Source: Acanthosepion pharaonis
Taxonomy: Eukaryota > Mollusca > Cephalopoda > Sepiida > Sepiidae
Reading direction: 5' to 3'
Length of the DNA: 64,000 nt
Assembly (NCBI GenBank): GCA_903632075.3
Contig: CAHIKZ030003464.1
Location: 774,501 to 838,500, forward strand
Shown: one piece after another, positions 9,596 to 19,469 of the stretch
Numbering within the stretch: position 1 is the first letter of the stretch
Layout: each line of letters starts with the position of its first letter
Position numbers and translations under genes: made by a program
The notes under the pieces: model-generated
Database searches by the model: none
Seen by the model: only the letters and a program-made list of their open reading frames with translations
What the model was told of the DNA's origin: nothing

Positions 9596-9902
9596 TAGCG
9601 GAACCTCGGTTTACGAATTTAATTTGTTCCTGTAAACCTTTTCCTAAACCGAAATTATTTTTCCAATAGGAATCAATGTAGAGAAAAAGAGTCACAGTAC
9701 AATAAAATTGAAAAACAAAAGGTACAACACAACACACGAATATATACAACATGGCGGTTGACTTAGAAATGATTCCGTTAGGCTTAACTCGGTTCGGCAA
9801 TGTTGTTCGAGATCCGAAATTTTGTTCGAAAACCGAGGCATTTTCTGTTCGAAAACCGATTTGTTCGATATGCGAGACGTTCGAGAATGGAGGTTCCTCT
9901 GT
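9596..9902. mobile_element. Tc1/Tigger-type MITE
   Basis: GCGGAACCTCGGTTTACGAA at the left is the approximate inverse of the right end GAATGGAGGTTCCTCTG. Both borders carry TA. Internal sub-repeats of GTTCGAAAACCG reinforce a palindromic structure. No transposase frame. Confidence 0.6.
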
Positions 9903-9934
9903 ATAGCATACATTATACAATTCTGGCAGCTGTT

Positions 9935-10260
9935 GAGAAAGGCGATTGGTTAAAACATATCAGTTTTCCTAGCAGTTGTGGGTTCAATTCCCGGGTCTGG
10001 TAGTACTGAAAAGGGTAAGGGGGAGAAAGATAGGCGAACAAACTTGAATAATCTTTTTGAATAAACCTGCCCCAGAGGGCACATGACATAAAGCTGAATA
10101 AGAATATAAAATGTGCGCAAGATATAGAAAGTGAAATTAGAACAATCCAGGTTGGTCTGAATATCATAGCATAAATTAAGACAGACACCTGCAGAAGGTC
10201 AGAGAGTAGAACAGCTGAAACATAACAAAAGAGATGAACAGGGTGATCCGAATAGAAACG
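9935..10260. other. Interval with a tRNA-like fragment
   Basis: GGCGATTGGTTAAAACATATC and GTGGGTTCAATTCCCGGGTC look like the A- and B-box regions of a tRNA-derived repeat (9945-10000). The rest is not recognised. Confidence 0.35.
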
Positions 10261-10261
10261 C

Positions 10262-10304
<43 letters not shown>
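10261..10304. repeat. AAT trinucleotide microsatellite
   Basis: About 14 TAA units. The poly-Tyr and poly-Leu frames that cross it on the minus strand are artefacts. Confidence 0.95.
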
Positions 10305-10306
<2 letters not shown>

Positions 10307-10840
10307 TGTGGCATATGGGAACATCAACAATCCCTGTTGTAGTTGGAGCCCTAGGACTGGTTGGAAAAGATTGAAGTAGACTAACTGAAGGGATTCCTGG
10401 AAGTCCATGCCTCAAGGAGATACAAAAATTGTTCTGACAAGTACAGCCCACACTTTACGAAGGGCTTTATCTATGTAATTTTTTTTTTTTTGTCAGTGGA
10501 AAGTGTCATGATGACATTTCTAACCTTAGGTCCCTGAGCGGGACCAGGAAAGAAATGTGTAAACGCCAGAAATCAAAGAAAATAAAAACAATAATAATAA
10601 CAATTCCTCGTCTAAACCTTCCATCGAAAATAATATCTGCCATCTAAGAGCTAATATTTCAAAATTTACAATTCTCGTCTATAATAAAATAATTTCATTC
10701 ATAAAAGCGTTGATTGATCCTAAAAGTGACTTGACCCAAAAATTTGTGAGTCCAATCTCTGGCCTCAGCGGAAGGAACTAAAACTTGTAAATGGAGACAA
10801 CAAAAACTGATCACGGCGAATGAACTAAAACTAAGATATT
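10305..10840. other. Unassigned interval
   Basis: Contains a poly-T run near 10478 and no recognised gene or element. AT-rich, no long frames. Confidence 0.4.
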
Positions 10841-10965
10841 CAAAGGCATGGCACGTGGAACTAGAACAATCTACTCCCTTGAACTAAATAAAGGGTTCGG
10901 TTGGAAATTACAATAAATATCAACTGAAAAAGCCTGAGTGTACAACGGACAAAACGTGAATTTCA
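10841..10965 (+). repeat. PLE-associated terminal repeat fragment
   Basis: GGCATGGCACGTGGAACTAG, AAAGGGTTCGGTTGGAAATT and CAACTGAAAAAGCCTGAG match the segment found near 4298 and 35165-35260, which in those places leads to a TGAAGAAGGCC...GAAA stem. It is degraded here. Confidence 0.45.
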
Positions 10966-11169
10966 AATTGTGGACAAAGCAAAGCAAAGCATTATCCTAT
11001 CTTCCCCTAGAAGTTATAGCAATTTGCAGATAAGAAAGAAACATCTGGGGAGATCATGATCACGTACGTCCCGAAGAGTCAGAGCATTATCAAATTTATT
11101 CACACCGTAAATAAAATAACAACCTAATTTGTTAATTCCTTACGATAATGACATCCTGGGTAAAACGTT

Positions 11170-11340
11170 AAAGTACATCCGTGTCCTGGGTAAGACGATA
11201 GACTACATCCAGCAGCAAGGCCTCTGATCAGGTTTTGAGGAGCATGGAACCACCTCTTAATTGCTGGTGTTCCCAGGTCCACCCTGGCCCGGGGTGGTAG
11301 GAGCTGTTAGAGTCCCGGATATGGGCAAATAGTTAACTAT
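11170..11340 (+). repeat. Constant head of the 177-bp tandem element, copy 1
   Basis: GGTAAGACGATAGACTACAT, AGCAAGGCCTCTGATCAGG, ACCACCTCTTAATTGCTGG and CGGGGTGGTAGGAGCTGTT are shared with 50165-50345 (complement) and 60925-61085. In all three places the segment is followed by units of the 177-bp repeat. Class unknown. Confidence 0.65.
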
Positions 11341-11530
11341 TACCAGCAATATTTTTCTGAAAAAAAATTATTACCAGCAATACAATTTTGAAGGAAAAAT
11401 ATTACCAGAAACAGATTTTTGACAAAACAAAATATTACCATCAATAAAAAAAAATGGTCGGCATTAAATAATCCATTGAGGTTGATATGCTGTAAAAGAA
11501 AATAAATCAAAACCAAACCAAACCTTACTA
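11341..11530 (-). repeat. Degenerate tail of the 177-bp tandem element
   Basis: TATTACCAGCAATA recurs three times with short spacers and the segment ends in CGGCATTAAATAATCCATTG and TTGATATGCTG, the complement of the core word of the 177-bp repeat. Confidence 0.55.
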
Positions 11531-11739
11531 TAATGAGGTTTTCACGTATGCGTTTTTAAATATATTTCCCAATTATTACAGAGATATGTAGTAATTTTAT
11601 AGGATTTATCTATTACTTAATAACAACAGAAAGCCGATCATCCATTTTGTTATCGGTGGGGTCTTTTATTCATACTAATCTCTTCCAACAGCTGAACAAA
11701 GTATTAAGAAACAGAAAAATATAAATAAAAAGAATACTG

Positions 11740-12330
11740 AACTATGATGTAGTATTATTCCTCCTATATGGCAGTGGATACTGGACAATCTCCTCACGGA
11801 TGAAGAAGAAACTTGAAGCAACAGAAACAAAGAAAAAATACTGAACTGTTATGTAGTATCATTCCTCCTATATGGCAGTGAATGCTGGACAATCTCCTCA
11901 CAGATAAAGAAGAGACTTGAAGCAACAGAAATAAAAAAAGAATACTGAACTGTTATGTAGTATCATTCCTTCTATATGGAAATGAATGCTGGACAATCTC
12001 CTCTCAGATGAAGAAGTGACTTGAAGCAACAGAAACAAAGAAAAGAATATTGAACTGTTATGTAGTATCATTCCTTCTATATGACAGTGAATGCTGGACA
12101 ATCTCCTCACAGATGAAGAAGTGGCTTGAAGGAATAGAAAAAAGAAAAGAATACTGAACCGTTATGTAGTATCATTCCTTCTATATGACAGTGAATGCTG
12201 GACAATTTCCTCACAGATGAAGATGAGACTTGAAGCAACAGAAATGTGGTTCTACACAAAGACGCATAGAATACCATGGACTGAACATGTGAGCAACGAT
12301 GAAGTTCTTGAGACAATGGCAACAAAAAGG
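11740..12330 (+). repeat. Five-fold 104-bp tandem repeat of a LINE coding segment
   Basis: The word ATGTAGTAT starts at 11747, 11851, 11955, 12060 and 12164, a period of 104-105 bp. Each unit can be read as LLYGSECWTISSQMKK followed by LEATE, a conserved piece near the C-terminus of a LINE reverse-transcriptase protein. Because 104 is not a multiple of three, successive units fall in different frames, so the array cannot encode one protein. The last unit runs on into the rest of the LINE tail. Confidence 0.75.
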
Positions 12331-12745
12331 GCCCATACTTAACATCAGGAAGAGGCAGTTGAAATCTCTAGGATACATAACAAGGAAAGATGGCTTTAAA
12401 AATTTGATACTCACAAGGATAGATTGAAGGTAAATAAAGAGGAAAGCAACACACAACATAAGCTTGAGTAAATGGATGGGAGAACGGGGTTTAGAAGAGA
12501 TAAGAAAAAGGCAACCGTTATAAGAACCACAAAGGACTGGGAAATTGTGGAGAGCCATGATCACCACGTCCTGAATGGCACAGTACATAGAAGAAGTACA
12601 AAAAGAAGTTATAATCTGAAAAAAAAAACTGTTTTAAGAAAAAGATTTCATGAAATTCAACTTACAGTAGCGCTAAATTGTAGGTCAGTGAATGCTGATT
12701 GTTTTCTTATAAGGAAACAGTTAATTTACTATTACCATTAATTCT
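12231..12745 (+). pseudogene. LINE reverse-transcriptase C-terminal remnant and 3' tail
   Basis: Interrupted frames give EMWFYTKTHRIPWTEHVSN, then WMGERGLEEIRKRQ and KLWRAMITT, which are recurring phrases at the end of non-LTR retrotransposon ORF2 proteins. The 3' tail includes TCAGTGAATGCTGATTG and TTATAAGGAAACAG, found again at 13060, 35285 and 48715. Reverse transcriptase makes cDNA at the target site in these elements; only the end remains. Confidence 0.72.
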
Positions 12746-12761
12746 AGGTTTTTAAAGAACT

Positions 12762-13100
12762 ATGATCAGATCCTATAGACAGACGCTACAAAATCATAAA
12801 GATCTTTGCCAGGAAACAAAACCCATATTACTTGAAGACTTCCAACAGCAACAACAACTAAAATGGATAGCATGTATAACTAGAAGAAAAAATAATGATA
12901 TAATCAATATGTTGACTTTCATCACTACCTTAAACCAAAGGTTAGGAAGGAAACATCCGTCAGCATTAGAAAGAGCTATGACACTTGAAAGGTCTAATTT
13001 ACTCAAAAAGAGTTTTAAGAGAAAGATTTTATAAATTTCAACCGACAGTCTCGCTGACTGTTCAGTCAATAAATGCTGAAGGTTTCCGCTAGGGAAACGG
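12762..13100 (+). pseudogene. Second LINE C-terminal fragment with tail
   Basis: The 90-residue frame from 12762 has LLEDFQQQQQLKWIACITRR, then NMLTFITTLNQRLGR and LERSNLL, resembling a LINE ORF2 C-terminus. The tail CTGTTCAGTCAATAAATGCT with AGGGAAACGG follows. It lies directly after another LINE tail in the same orientation. LINE family uncertain. Confidence 0.55.
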
Positions 13101-13104
13101 ATAT

Positions 13105-13305
13105 ACTTACAATTAACATTAATTTAAACATTACCATTGCCATTAATTTTACCATTACCATTAATCTTAACATTGCTATTAAGTTTAACATTACATTTAC
13201 CATTACCATTAATATTGCCATTACCATTAATTTTGTCATTAACATTAATCTTACCATTATCATTAATTTTACCATTACTATTACCATTATTAATACGCTT
13301 TAATA
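13105..13305. repeat. Imperfect ACCATTA/TTAATT simple repeat
   Basis: Units such as ACCATTACCATTAAT recur with small changes. It sits exactly at the end of the LINE tail and probably expanded from the LINE 3' terminal simple repeat, since shorter TTACCATTA ends follow the tails at 12728 and 48766. Confidence 0.8.
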
Positions 13306-13880
13306 ATATATTAATATTATACGATTCAATTTTAATTTTGCTTGCTGTTCTTCAGAGTGCGCTATGCCCTCTATGACCTGATATTGGCCTTGTGTCAGAC
13401 TATGCTATGTTTACTTTACTAAATACCCATAAAAATTATCTGCCGGGTGATAGACAGTCTAATCATAAAATCACTTGGTAGGTTTGTAGTTAAAATTACG
13501 TCAAAATAAAGAAAAAAATGGTCATTTAAAAAAGAAAAACAAATAGAAATAAAAAGACGATTGATTGCAATCGGCGCCTGTGGACACCTGCACACATGTT
13601 ACCATGGAGACGAGAAACCTGTCCTGTACTTGAATAACTATCTCGCCTCTCCGTGTTTCAACATGGATGTTGTTGTGTGTGTGCATATTTGTACATGATT
13701 ACTCGACTAAGATAAGCGACTTGTGGTAGAGCAGTAGTAATCGTGTCTCGAATTACAACTGTAGTGTCCAGTGCTCCATATGCTGACCTTATACCCGACA
13801 AAGCTGATTGCCTCACCACGGCCTTGTATACAATTACAACTATAATGAGTTCGAATCTCATATATATACATATATAATGC
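13306..13880. other. Unassigned interval
   Basis: No gene seen. A tRNA-like stretch GTGGTAGAGCAG (13724) and GAGTTCGAATCTC (13846) may be the ends of a diverged tRNA-derived repeat, but they are about 120 bp apart. Confidence 0.4.
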
Positions 13881-13928
13881 TCTGCCTATAGCTGTAGGTA
13901 GATTGCACGGCAGACTGGGTTCTATAAT
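13881..13928 (+). mobile_element. 5S-tRNA SINE body, left of LTR
   Basis: TATAGCTGTAGGTAGATTGC and CAGACTGGGTTCTATAAT match the SINE body. The body continues after the LTR at 14182. Confidence 0.55.
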
Positions 13929-14181
13929 TGTTGTGGTAGGATCCACCTAATTTGCATAGTGGAGTACCGACCATATAAATATGGTTGGTACCGGGAAGAG
14001 AGATTCAACAAGAGACTCTGCCCGACTGCGACTCAGTCAACACATTCTCCAGGAACGGTCTTACCAGGAATATACTAAAGACTATATGTAAATATTGTGT
14101 ACACTTTCTTGTTTCAATACATTTTGTTCTAAGTACATTTTGTGTTGCATTATTATTCCATGCATTAGTCAAGTTTCAACA
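13929..14181 (+). mobile_element. Solo LTR, family B copy 1
   Basis: Begins TGTTGTGG, ends TTTCAACA, 253 bp, flanked by perfect ATAAT duplications (13924-13928 and 14182-14186). A TATA-like CATATAAATATGG lies near 13973. No gag-pol sequence adjoins it. Removing it restores a continuous SINE body. A copy in reverse orientation lies at 15406. Confidence 0.9.
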
Positions 14182-14240
14182 ATAATCTTGGGTGGCAACC
14201 GATTTAGGAGAAGGAAAAACTCTGAATTCAAAACCGGCCT
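14182..14240 (+). mobile_element. 5S-tRNA SINE body, right of LTR
   Basis: CTTGGGTGGCAACCGATTTA then AAACTCTGAATTC matches the common SINE body seen, for example, in complement at 52540-52575. Confidence 0.6.
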
Positions 14241-14699
14241 GGAGATGGTTGGACTCCTTCAGGCCATTTATGTCCCAAAACATCACTTCTACTGCGGCTG
14301 CAGTACACGTGGTTCCCCTACGACTCTAAGGGTCACGGGATAAAAAAATGTTCTGCCAGTGATGTTTTGGCTAGGATATCTTGATCGATGGCAAGTAGGA
14401 TCCTAATGGAGTTGGGTCCCCTATATCAAATAAAAATCTATAAAGAAACAAAGACAGAGTAATAAAAAAGAATAAAAAAATTGTCACCCTTAATCTCGCT
14501 AGTATCTTGGTAGAAAGATTTCTTGGTTTTCTTTGAACTGATCTTGATAAAACTTTTTTTTTCCAGCTGGGCTGAACAATATGGCAACACCATTGTTAGG
14601 TTTTTATTATTCTGTGAAACGTCCATTATTTTTTTTTTTTTTTTTTAATTTCAGATTCGACAGTTTTTTGGTGAAACACACTAATAACGCCTCTCCTCT

Positions 14700-15910
14700 T
14701 TAAGAACAATAGGACGTGGGAAAGACGATGAAGAAATGTCTGTCATCATCAAGGAAAGTGCTAAAGGTATCTCTCATCATTTCATTGTGGAAAAGTTAGA
14801 TTGTCATGATGACACAGACGATTCCTGAGGGATCTTTCTTAAATGAAGAAACGATCCGATTGTGGAACCTCGAAGACAGTGACAGCTACGGATTTAAGGA
14901 ATATTATCCGAAAGTCCCGTCGGAAACCAGAACAAACAAGTAAAGCCATTTTAACCACTGCACCCTCGGAACCATGGCTCCCGTGCGAGATCCTTGGAAA
15001 CGTTCTCCTTTAAAGCCCCGTCCCAGAAATTTGAAACTTCAATAGGCTCGGAAGTGCATGACGTTGAACATTAGCTGTATTCTGTTCACTGACGAGACCA
15101 GGAAAACTCTTGACGGACATGACGATTGGGCAAATGGTTGGGTCTATTTCTTAGATGAGCGTCACCAACGTTTACGACGACAACATCTGGGTGGAGGAGT
15201 CATGTAGTGGGCTGATATCAGTGGATACAGACATATTGGTCCAGTCATGGTGCCTGAAGTCTTTAAAGTGAACGCAGCCGCCTACTGCAATCACCTAAAA
15301 GAGGTCTTAGATGCATGGAATGATATACCACCTTCATTTCTAAAGACTCTAGTATTCCTGCATGACAACACTCTCTCCCACTCTGCCAGAGTCACCAAAG
15401 TATTCTGTTGAAACTTGACTAATGCATGGAATAATAATGCAACACAAAATGTACTTAGAACAAAATGTATTGAAACAAGAAAGTGTACACAATATTTACA
15501 TATAGTCTTTGGTATATTCCTGATAAGACCGTTCCTGGAGAATGTGTTGATTGAGTCGCAGTCGGGCAGAGTCTCTGGTTGAATCTCTCTTCCCGGTACC
15601 AACCATATTTATATGGTCGGTACTCCACTATGCAAATTAGGTGGATCCTACCACAACATATTTCCTAGGTTTTTAAGGCATACAATGTGAAAGGTTGGTG
15701 ATGTTGCCACCTGCCTCTCCTGATCTCAACATCTTTGGTCCATCATTAAAGAAGATCTTTATGGAAATGGAATCCAATTTACGTCGAAAGATATCTTATG
15801 GGCGACAATCAAAGCTGCAGCAGAGACAGTTCAAACCTGATACAATAAAAATCTGTCAGATTCTATGACTAATAGACTTTTGAAGTTATCCGTCAAAATG
15901 GTGCTCATGT
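14700..15910 (+). pseudogene. Tc1-like transposase, frameshifted, split by LTR
   Basis: From about 15085 the sequence reads LFTDETRKTLDGHDDWANGW (first catalytic Asp) and later VFLHDNTLSHSARVTK (second Asp). After the LTR it continues SPDLNI, then in another frame HLWSIIKEDLYGN and AAAETVQ. Tc1 proteins normally have PIEHLW at this junction; here the PIE triplet with the catalytic Glu is deleted and the frame shifts. Upstream DNA-binding sequence is present only as fragments. Non-functional. Confidence 0.78.
15406..15658 (-). mobile_element. Solo LTR, family B copy 2, inverted
   Basis: Begins TGTTGAAAC and ends CCACAACA on the plus strand; it is the reverse complement of 13929-14181 and has the same 253-bp length. 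The flanks are TATTC (15401-15405) and TATTT (15659-15663). It sits inside the Tc1 transposase remnant after HSARVTK. Confidence 0.88.
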
Positions 15911-16258
15911 GGTCAAATAATTATGTGAATAAATTTTGTAATATTAATATGATTTTCTGTTAAATATCTACTCAAGGTATACTTAATATGTACCATCATC
16001 CTTCATTGTCTCCAAAAAGTGTCTAGTTATAAAAGCTATTAGCGTGGTTCACCCAGAAACTATAGATTCTGAACAAAATTAAAGACGTTACAAAAAATAA
16101 TGAAAACCTAACAATGGCGTTGCCATATTGTGCAAACCAGCTGAGAAAAGTTTTATCAAAATCAATTAAAAAGAAAACCGAGAAATCTTAAATTTCACTA
16201 CCAAGCTATTAGCGAGGTTCGGGACGTAAAGTAATCTTTACTCTATAAGCTACTCCTG

Positions 16259-17740
16259 TTCAATGTAAGAAAACATTTTCAAAGCTAAAGATCATAAAGA
16301 CAAGGTTAAGAAATTCGTCATCTGAGAGGAATTTTGGAATCATACATGTTGCTACCCATTTAAAAATAATTGTTAGATGAATTGGATACAGAAGCAATTA
16401 TTGGCAGATTAGAACAATCATCTTGTGAACACAAACGATTGCTCTTAATATAGTGGGCTGCATGCAATGCTTCATTGTGCTTTTGAACTCTCTGTTAATG
16501 TATAAATTGTGCTGTAAACTATTTAAAAATAGCAACCAATTACTTAAAATTAGAAAAAACTAAATAAAAAACTAAATAAATAAAATAAAAACTTCAATTA
16601 TAACATACTGAATCTACATTTGGTATCTACTCCCATTTAAATACAATGTCAATCATTATCTACTATCTTCTTGATTCCTCTTCTTTTATTGTTATCTTTC
16701 CTTAATAATGTTTCTTTTTTTTTTCTTATTCTTTCGCACTCAGTAACCCTTGTGTCTTAGGGGCTTCAATACCTTGCTTGGAGAGAAATTATTTTAAAAA
16801 AAATGTACAAATCCACTTCTATATGTTTGGGTTTCATTAAAATTCTATTCATCATTTTTTAAAACATTTTGAGTTCTAAATCCAGCCCTGCCTATATCAA
16901 ATAAAAATTCAATAAAGAAACAAACACAGACAACTGTTTTAGTAATTAAAAGGAATAAGAACTTTATAAAGTCATCTGCACACAATCAGTTACTCTTAAG
17001 TCCAATGTGAGAGGACATTTTCAAAGCGAAAGATCATAAAGACAAGGTTAAGAAATTCGCCATCTGAGAGGAATTTTGGAATCATACATGTTGCTACCCA
17101 TTTAAAAATAATTGTTAGATGAATTTGATACAGAATCAATTATTGGCAGATTCGAACAACCATCTTGTGAACACAAACAATTGTTCTTATTATAGTGGAA
17201 TGCATGCAATGCACTAGTGTGCCTTTGAACTATCTGTTAATGTGCAAATTATGCAATGAACTATTTAAAAATATCAACCAATTACTTAAAATTAGAAAAA
17301 AATAAATAAAAGCTTCAATTACAACATTTTGTATTTACTGCCAATAATATGTACAGTACATTATATTGTAGTTACTAATAAATACTTTTTTTCTACAAAT
17401 TTTTTTAATTGTACCCTTTCTTCACATATGTATTTTTTGAACAAATTTTATTTATTCATTCTGAAAATTAAATGATAGCATTGTAGTTGTGAGTTGGCCC
17501 CCTTTGTCTCCTGACAACCAATATTTTTAAACCAGTCCGCCATTGATTGTACTTGTAAAATATCAAAAATGCTCTTCAATTATTGGCAGATTCGAACAAT
17601 CATCTAGTGAACACAAACGATTGCTCGTAATATAGTGGACTGCATGCGATGCTTCATTGTGCTTTTGAACTCTCTGTTAATGTGTCAATTGTGCAGTAAA
17701 CTATTTAAAAATAGCAACCATTTCCTTAAAAAATAAAAAA
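16259..17740. repeat. Three long dispersed direct repeats
   Basis: A segment of about 315 bp (16262-16575) is repeated at 17003-17310 and, in part, at 17575-17730. Shared words include AAGATCATAAAGACAAGGTT, GCAGATT(A/C)GAACAA and GCATGCAATGC. No frames or terminal repeats mark it as a known element. The spacing between the first two is about 740 bp. Confidence 0.7.
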
Positions 17741-17902
17741 AATAATAAAAATAGTATAATATTCTGTATTTTGCTCTTTTTTTTCTACCGCCAGTGTGAG
17801 ATGAGTAACGATGAAGTAAACTCCATCTATATTCCGAATTTATTGCTCTGTATTTAAAAAAAATACATTGACCACTCCATTCTAATAAAGTTCGTGTCTT
17901 TG

Positions 17903-18200
17903 TATGTGCGGTGTGACATAACGGATAACGGCTTGGAAATCGGAGAGCCGAATTTGGATTTCAGTCAGGTGAGTTACATTCACTTACGAGCAAAAGGTCA
18001 AGATTGAAATGGTCAGGGAAGCATCTACGTGGGAGTTTATTCCACAAAACTCTAATCGATCGTTACTTTAAGAAACAAGAATCTTGCGAAAGGTATGAAT
18101 CCATCTCTTCATTCCCAGCTATGGTTAGATTGGAACTTATAACCTTGGTTGGCAACCAGTCTACTACAGAAACAAACGGCAGTCTGCTGTATATATAATT
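17903..18200 (+). mobile_element. 5S-tRNA SINE, tRNA part and body
   Basis: GTGACATAACGGATAACGGC, AATCGGAGAGCCG, then AGCTATGGTTAGATTGG and CTTGGTTGGCAACCAGTC of the body. A 65-bp segment with GGAAGCATCTACG interrupts the usual order, probably an older insertion or a variant body. Confidence 0.7.
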
Positions 18201-18552
18201 GTGTAGTTGGGCAGCAATCCCTCTTTTATATAAGTTTCATTAAAGACGATTGGCAAGGTACTGCAATTAATGTCTTTTATTTAATTTTCCTTGTGTTCGT
18301 ATAATTGTTTTCTTTTCAGGATTAAATTATTAATTATAGAAAACAATTGTTCCCGCTAAAAAATACCAAATTATGCTTATAAATAAGATATGTAAGAAGA
18401 TTAACAATATTTAGATAGTTTATATTAAGAAAGAATATATTAATTTTCTTTTTATATTATTAAGGAATAAAAATAGTTCAACGATAAAAATATTATCGAT
18501 TTAAAAGTTTAAAGAGAAGTTAAATTATTAAGGATACAAACCATACCGAGTA
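18201..18552. other. AT-rich interval
   Basis: No gene or named repeat recognised. Confidence 0.4.
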
Positions 18553-18910
18553 ATATATATATATATATTTATTAAAGACATATTTTTATGTTTAACGTTG
18601 TTATTTTATAGATACAAGTATTTAAGCAAATGCTCTGTTTATGATAAACAGTATTAAATAACATTTACCAGCCTGAATGTCCGAGAAATTTTCATAGAAA
18701 ATTTTCGTTCTTTGACAGGATTCGAACCTGCATCCTATACGGAACCGTCATATACGCTGACGTGCCTTTACCGCTTGAGCTACAAAGAACCAATCGGTAG
18801 ACAAGGTCGAATTTACTGCTTATAAACTCCAACTTTCCATGAATCTCGTACATTCATAACTGCTCTGGCGTATCGAATGTAAACAAATGACGTCATATAT
18901 TAAGAAATGG
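18553..18910 (-). mobile_element. tRNA-Leu-like SINE, near full length
   Basis: Read on the minus strand: upstream leader with TGACGTCA, a tRNA-like head (18708-18789), then a body with GAGAAATTTTC, CGGACATTCAGGC, AACAGAGCATTTGC and a TA-rich end. This is the best-preserved copy of the family and defines its order: leader, head, body, AT tail. There are more copies near 30530, 44470 and 54300. Confidence 0.8.
18708..18789 (-). repeat. Class II tRNA-like SINE head
   Basis: On the minus strand the ends TTCTTTG and CAAAGAA pair as a 7-bp acceptor stem. TAGCTCAAGCGGTAAAGGC fits the A box, CGTCA/TGACG form an anticodon stem, TTCC-GTAT-AGGA forms a long variable arm and GGTTCGAATCC is the B box. 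A long variable arm and the sequence around it look like tRNA-Leu. It is scored as a SINE head and not a tRNA gene because identical sequence recurs attached to the same body. Confidence 0.8.
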
Positions 18911-19237
18911 ACAAGGTCCGACAATTTATTTATTAAAGACATATTTTTATGTTTAACGTTGTTATTTATGATAAACAGTATTAAATAACATTTACCGGCC
19001 TGAATGTCCGAGAAATTTTCATAAACAGAGCATTTGCTTAAATACTTGTATCTATAAAATCCTGTCAAAGAACGAAAATTTTCTATGAAAATTTCTCGGA
19101 CATTCAGGCCGGTAAATGTTATTTAATACTGTTTATCATAAACAGAGCATTTGCTTAAATACTTGTATCTATAAAATAACAACGTTAAACATAAAAATAT
19201 GTCTTTAATAAATAAATTGTCGGACCTTGTCCATTTC

Positions 19238-19240
<3 letters not shown>
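18911..19240. repeat. Rearranged inverted copies of the SINE tail
   Basis: Tail sequence in minus orientation (GTCCGACAATTT...CCGGCCTGAATGTCC) is joined to a plus-oriented copy (TGTCAAAGAACG...TTGTCGGACCTTGTCC). Together with the preceding SINE this makes a large palindrome whose arms are about 100-170 bp. Part of the middle is scrambled: AACAGAGCATTTGC is joined straight to TTCATA. Confidence 0.7.

Positions 19241-19268
<28 letters not shown>
19241..19268. repeat. TA microsatellite
   Basis: Alternating TA tract at the end of the plus-oriented SINE tail. Confidence 0.95.
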
Positions 19269-19273
<5 letters not shown>

Positions 19274-19305
19274 AAGCATACATTAGTGTATACTATTCTT
19301 AAACA

Positions 19306-19362
19306 CCATTACTTGATAACACACCAGAAGTGTTGAAACGAAATGGCTATTTTGTAGTGATT
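19306..19362 (+). ncRNA. Degenerate hammerhead ribozyme-like motif
   Basis: CTTGATAAC in place of CTGATGA, an ACACC-AGA-AGTGT stem II, GAAAC (19335-19339) and GTA (19354-19356). ATTAC before the core pairs with GTGAT after the predicted cut (one G-U pair). The core changes probably abolish activity. The same family occurs in complement at 40752-40810. Confidence 0.5.
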
Positions 19363-19398
19363 TTATAACATTTTTATGTTAGAATTTTTGAATAAATG

Positions 19399-19403
<5 letters not shown>

Positions 19404-19466
<63 letters not shown>
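19404..19466. repeat. TA microsatellite
   Basis: Long alternating TA tract. Confidence 0.95.

Positions 19467-19469
<3 letters not shown>

Larger units (their letters stand above)
14483..16225 (+). mobile_element. Tc1-like transposon with long IR/DR ends
   Basis: The left arm (14483-14700) and right arm (16030-16225) are inverted copies of about 200 bp. Each arm carries a repeated core: outer CTCGCTAGTATCTTGGTAG or its mirror and inner ACTAATAACG / CTATTAGCGTGG. That is the inverted-repeat/direct-repeat layout in which transposase binds two sites per end. A transposase remnant fills the middle and a solo LTR splits it. The TA duplication is not clear. Confidence 0.78.

Noticed and set aside
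9913..10451. Frames with poly-Tyr, poly-Ile or poly-Leu
   Set aside because: Products of the AAT trinucleotide tract.
13066..13376. Frames on both strands through 13105-13305
   Set aside because: Low-complexity repeats of Thr/Ile/Met/Val from the ACCATT repeat.
18708..18789. Functional tRNA gene on the minus strand
   Set aside because: The cloverleaf is good, but the same sequence attached to the same body occurs at 30530, 44651 and 54354, so it is a SINE head. The residue before the anticodon is also not U.
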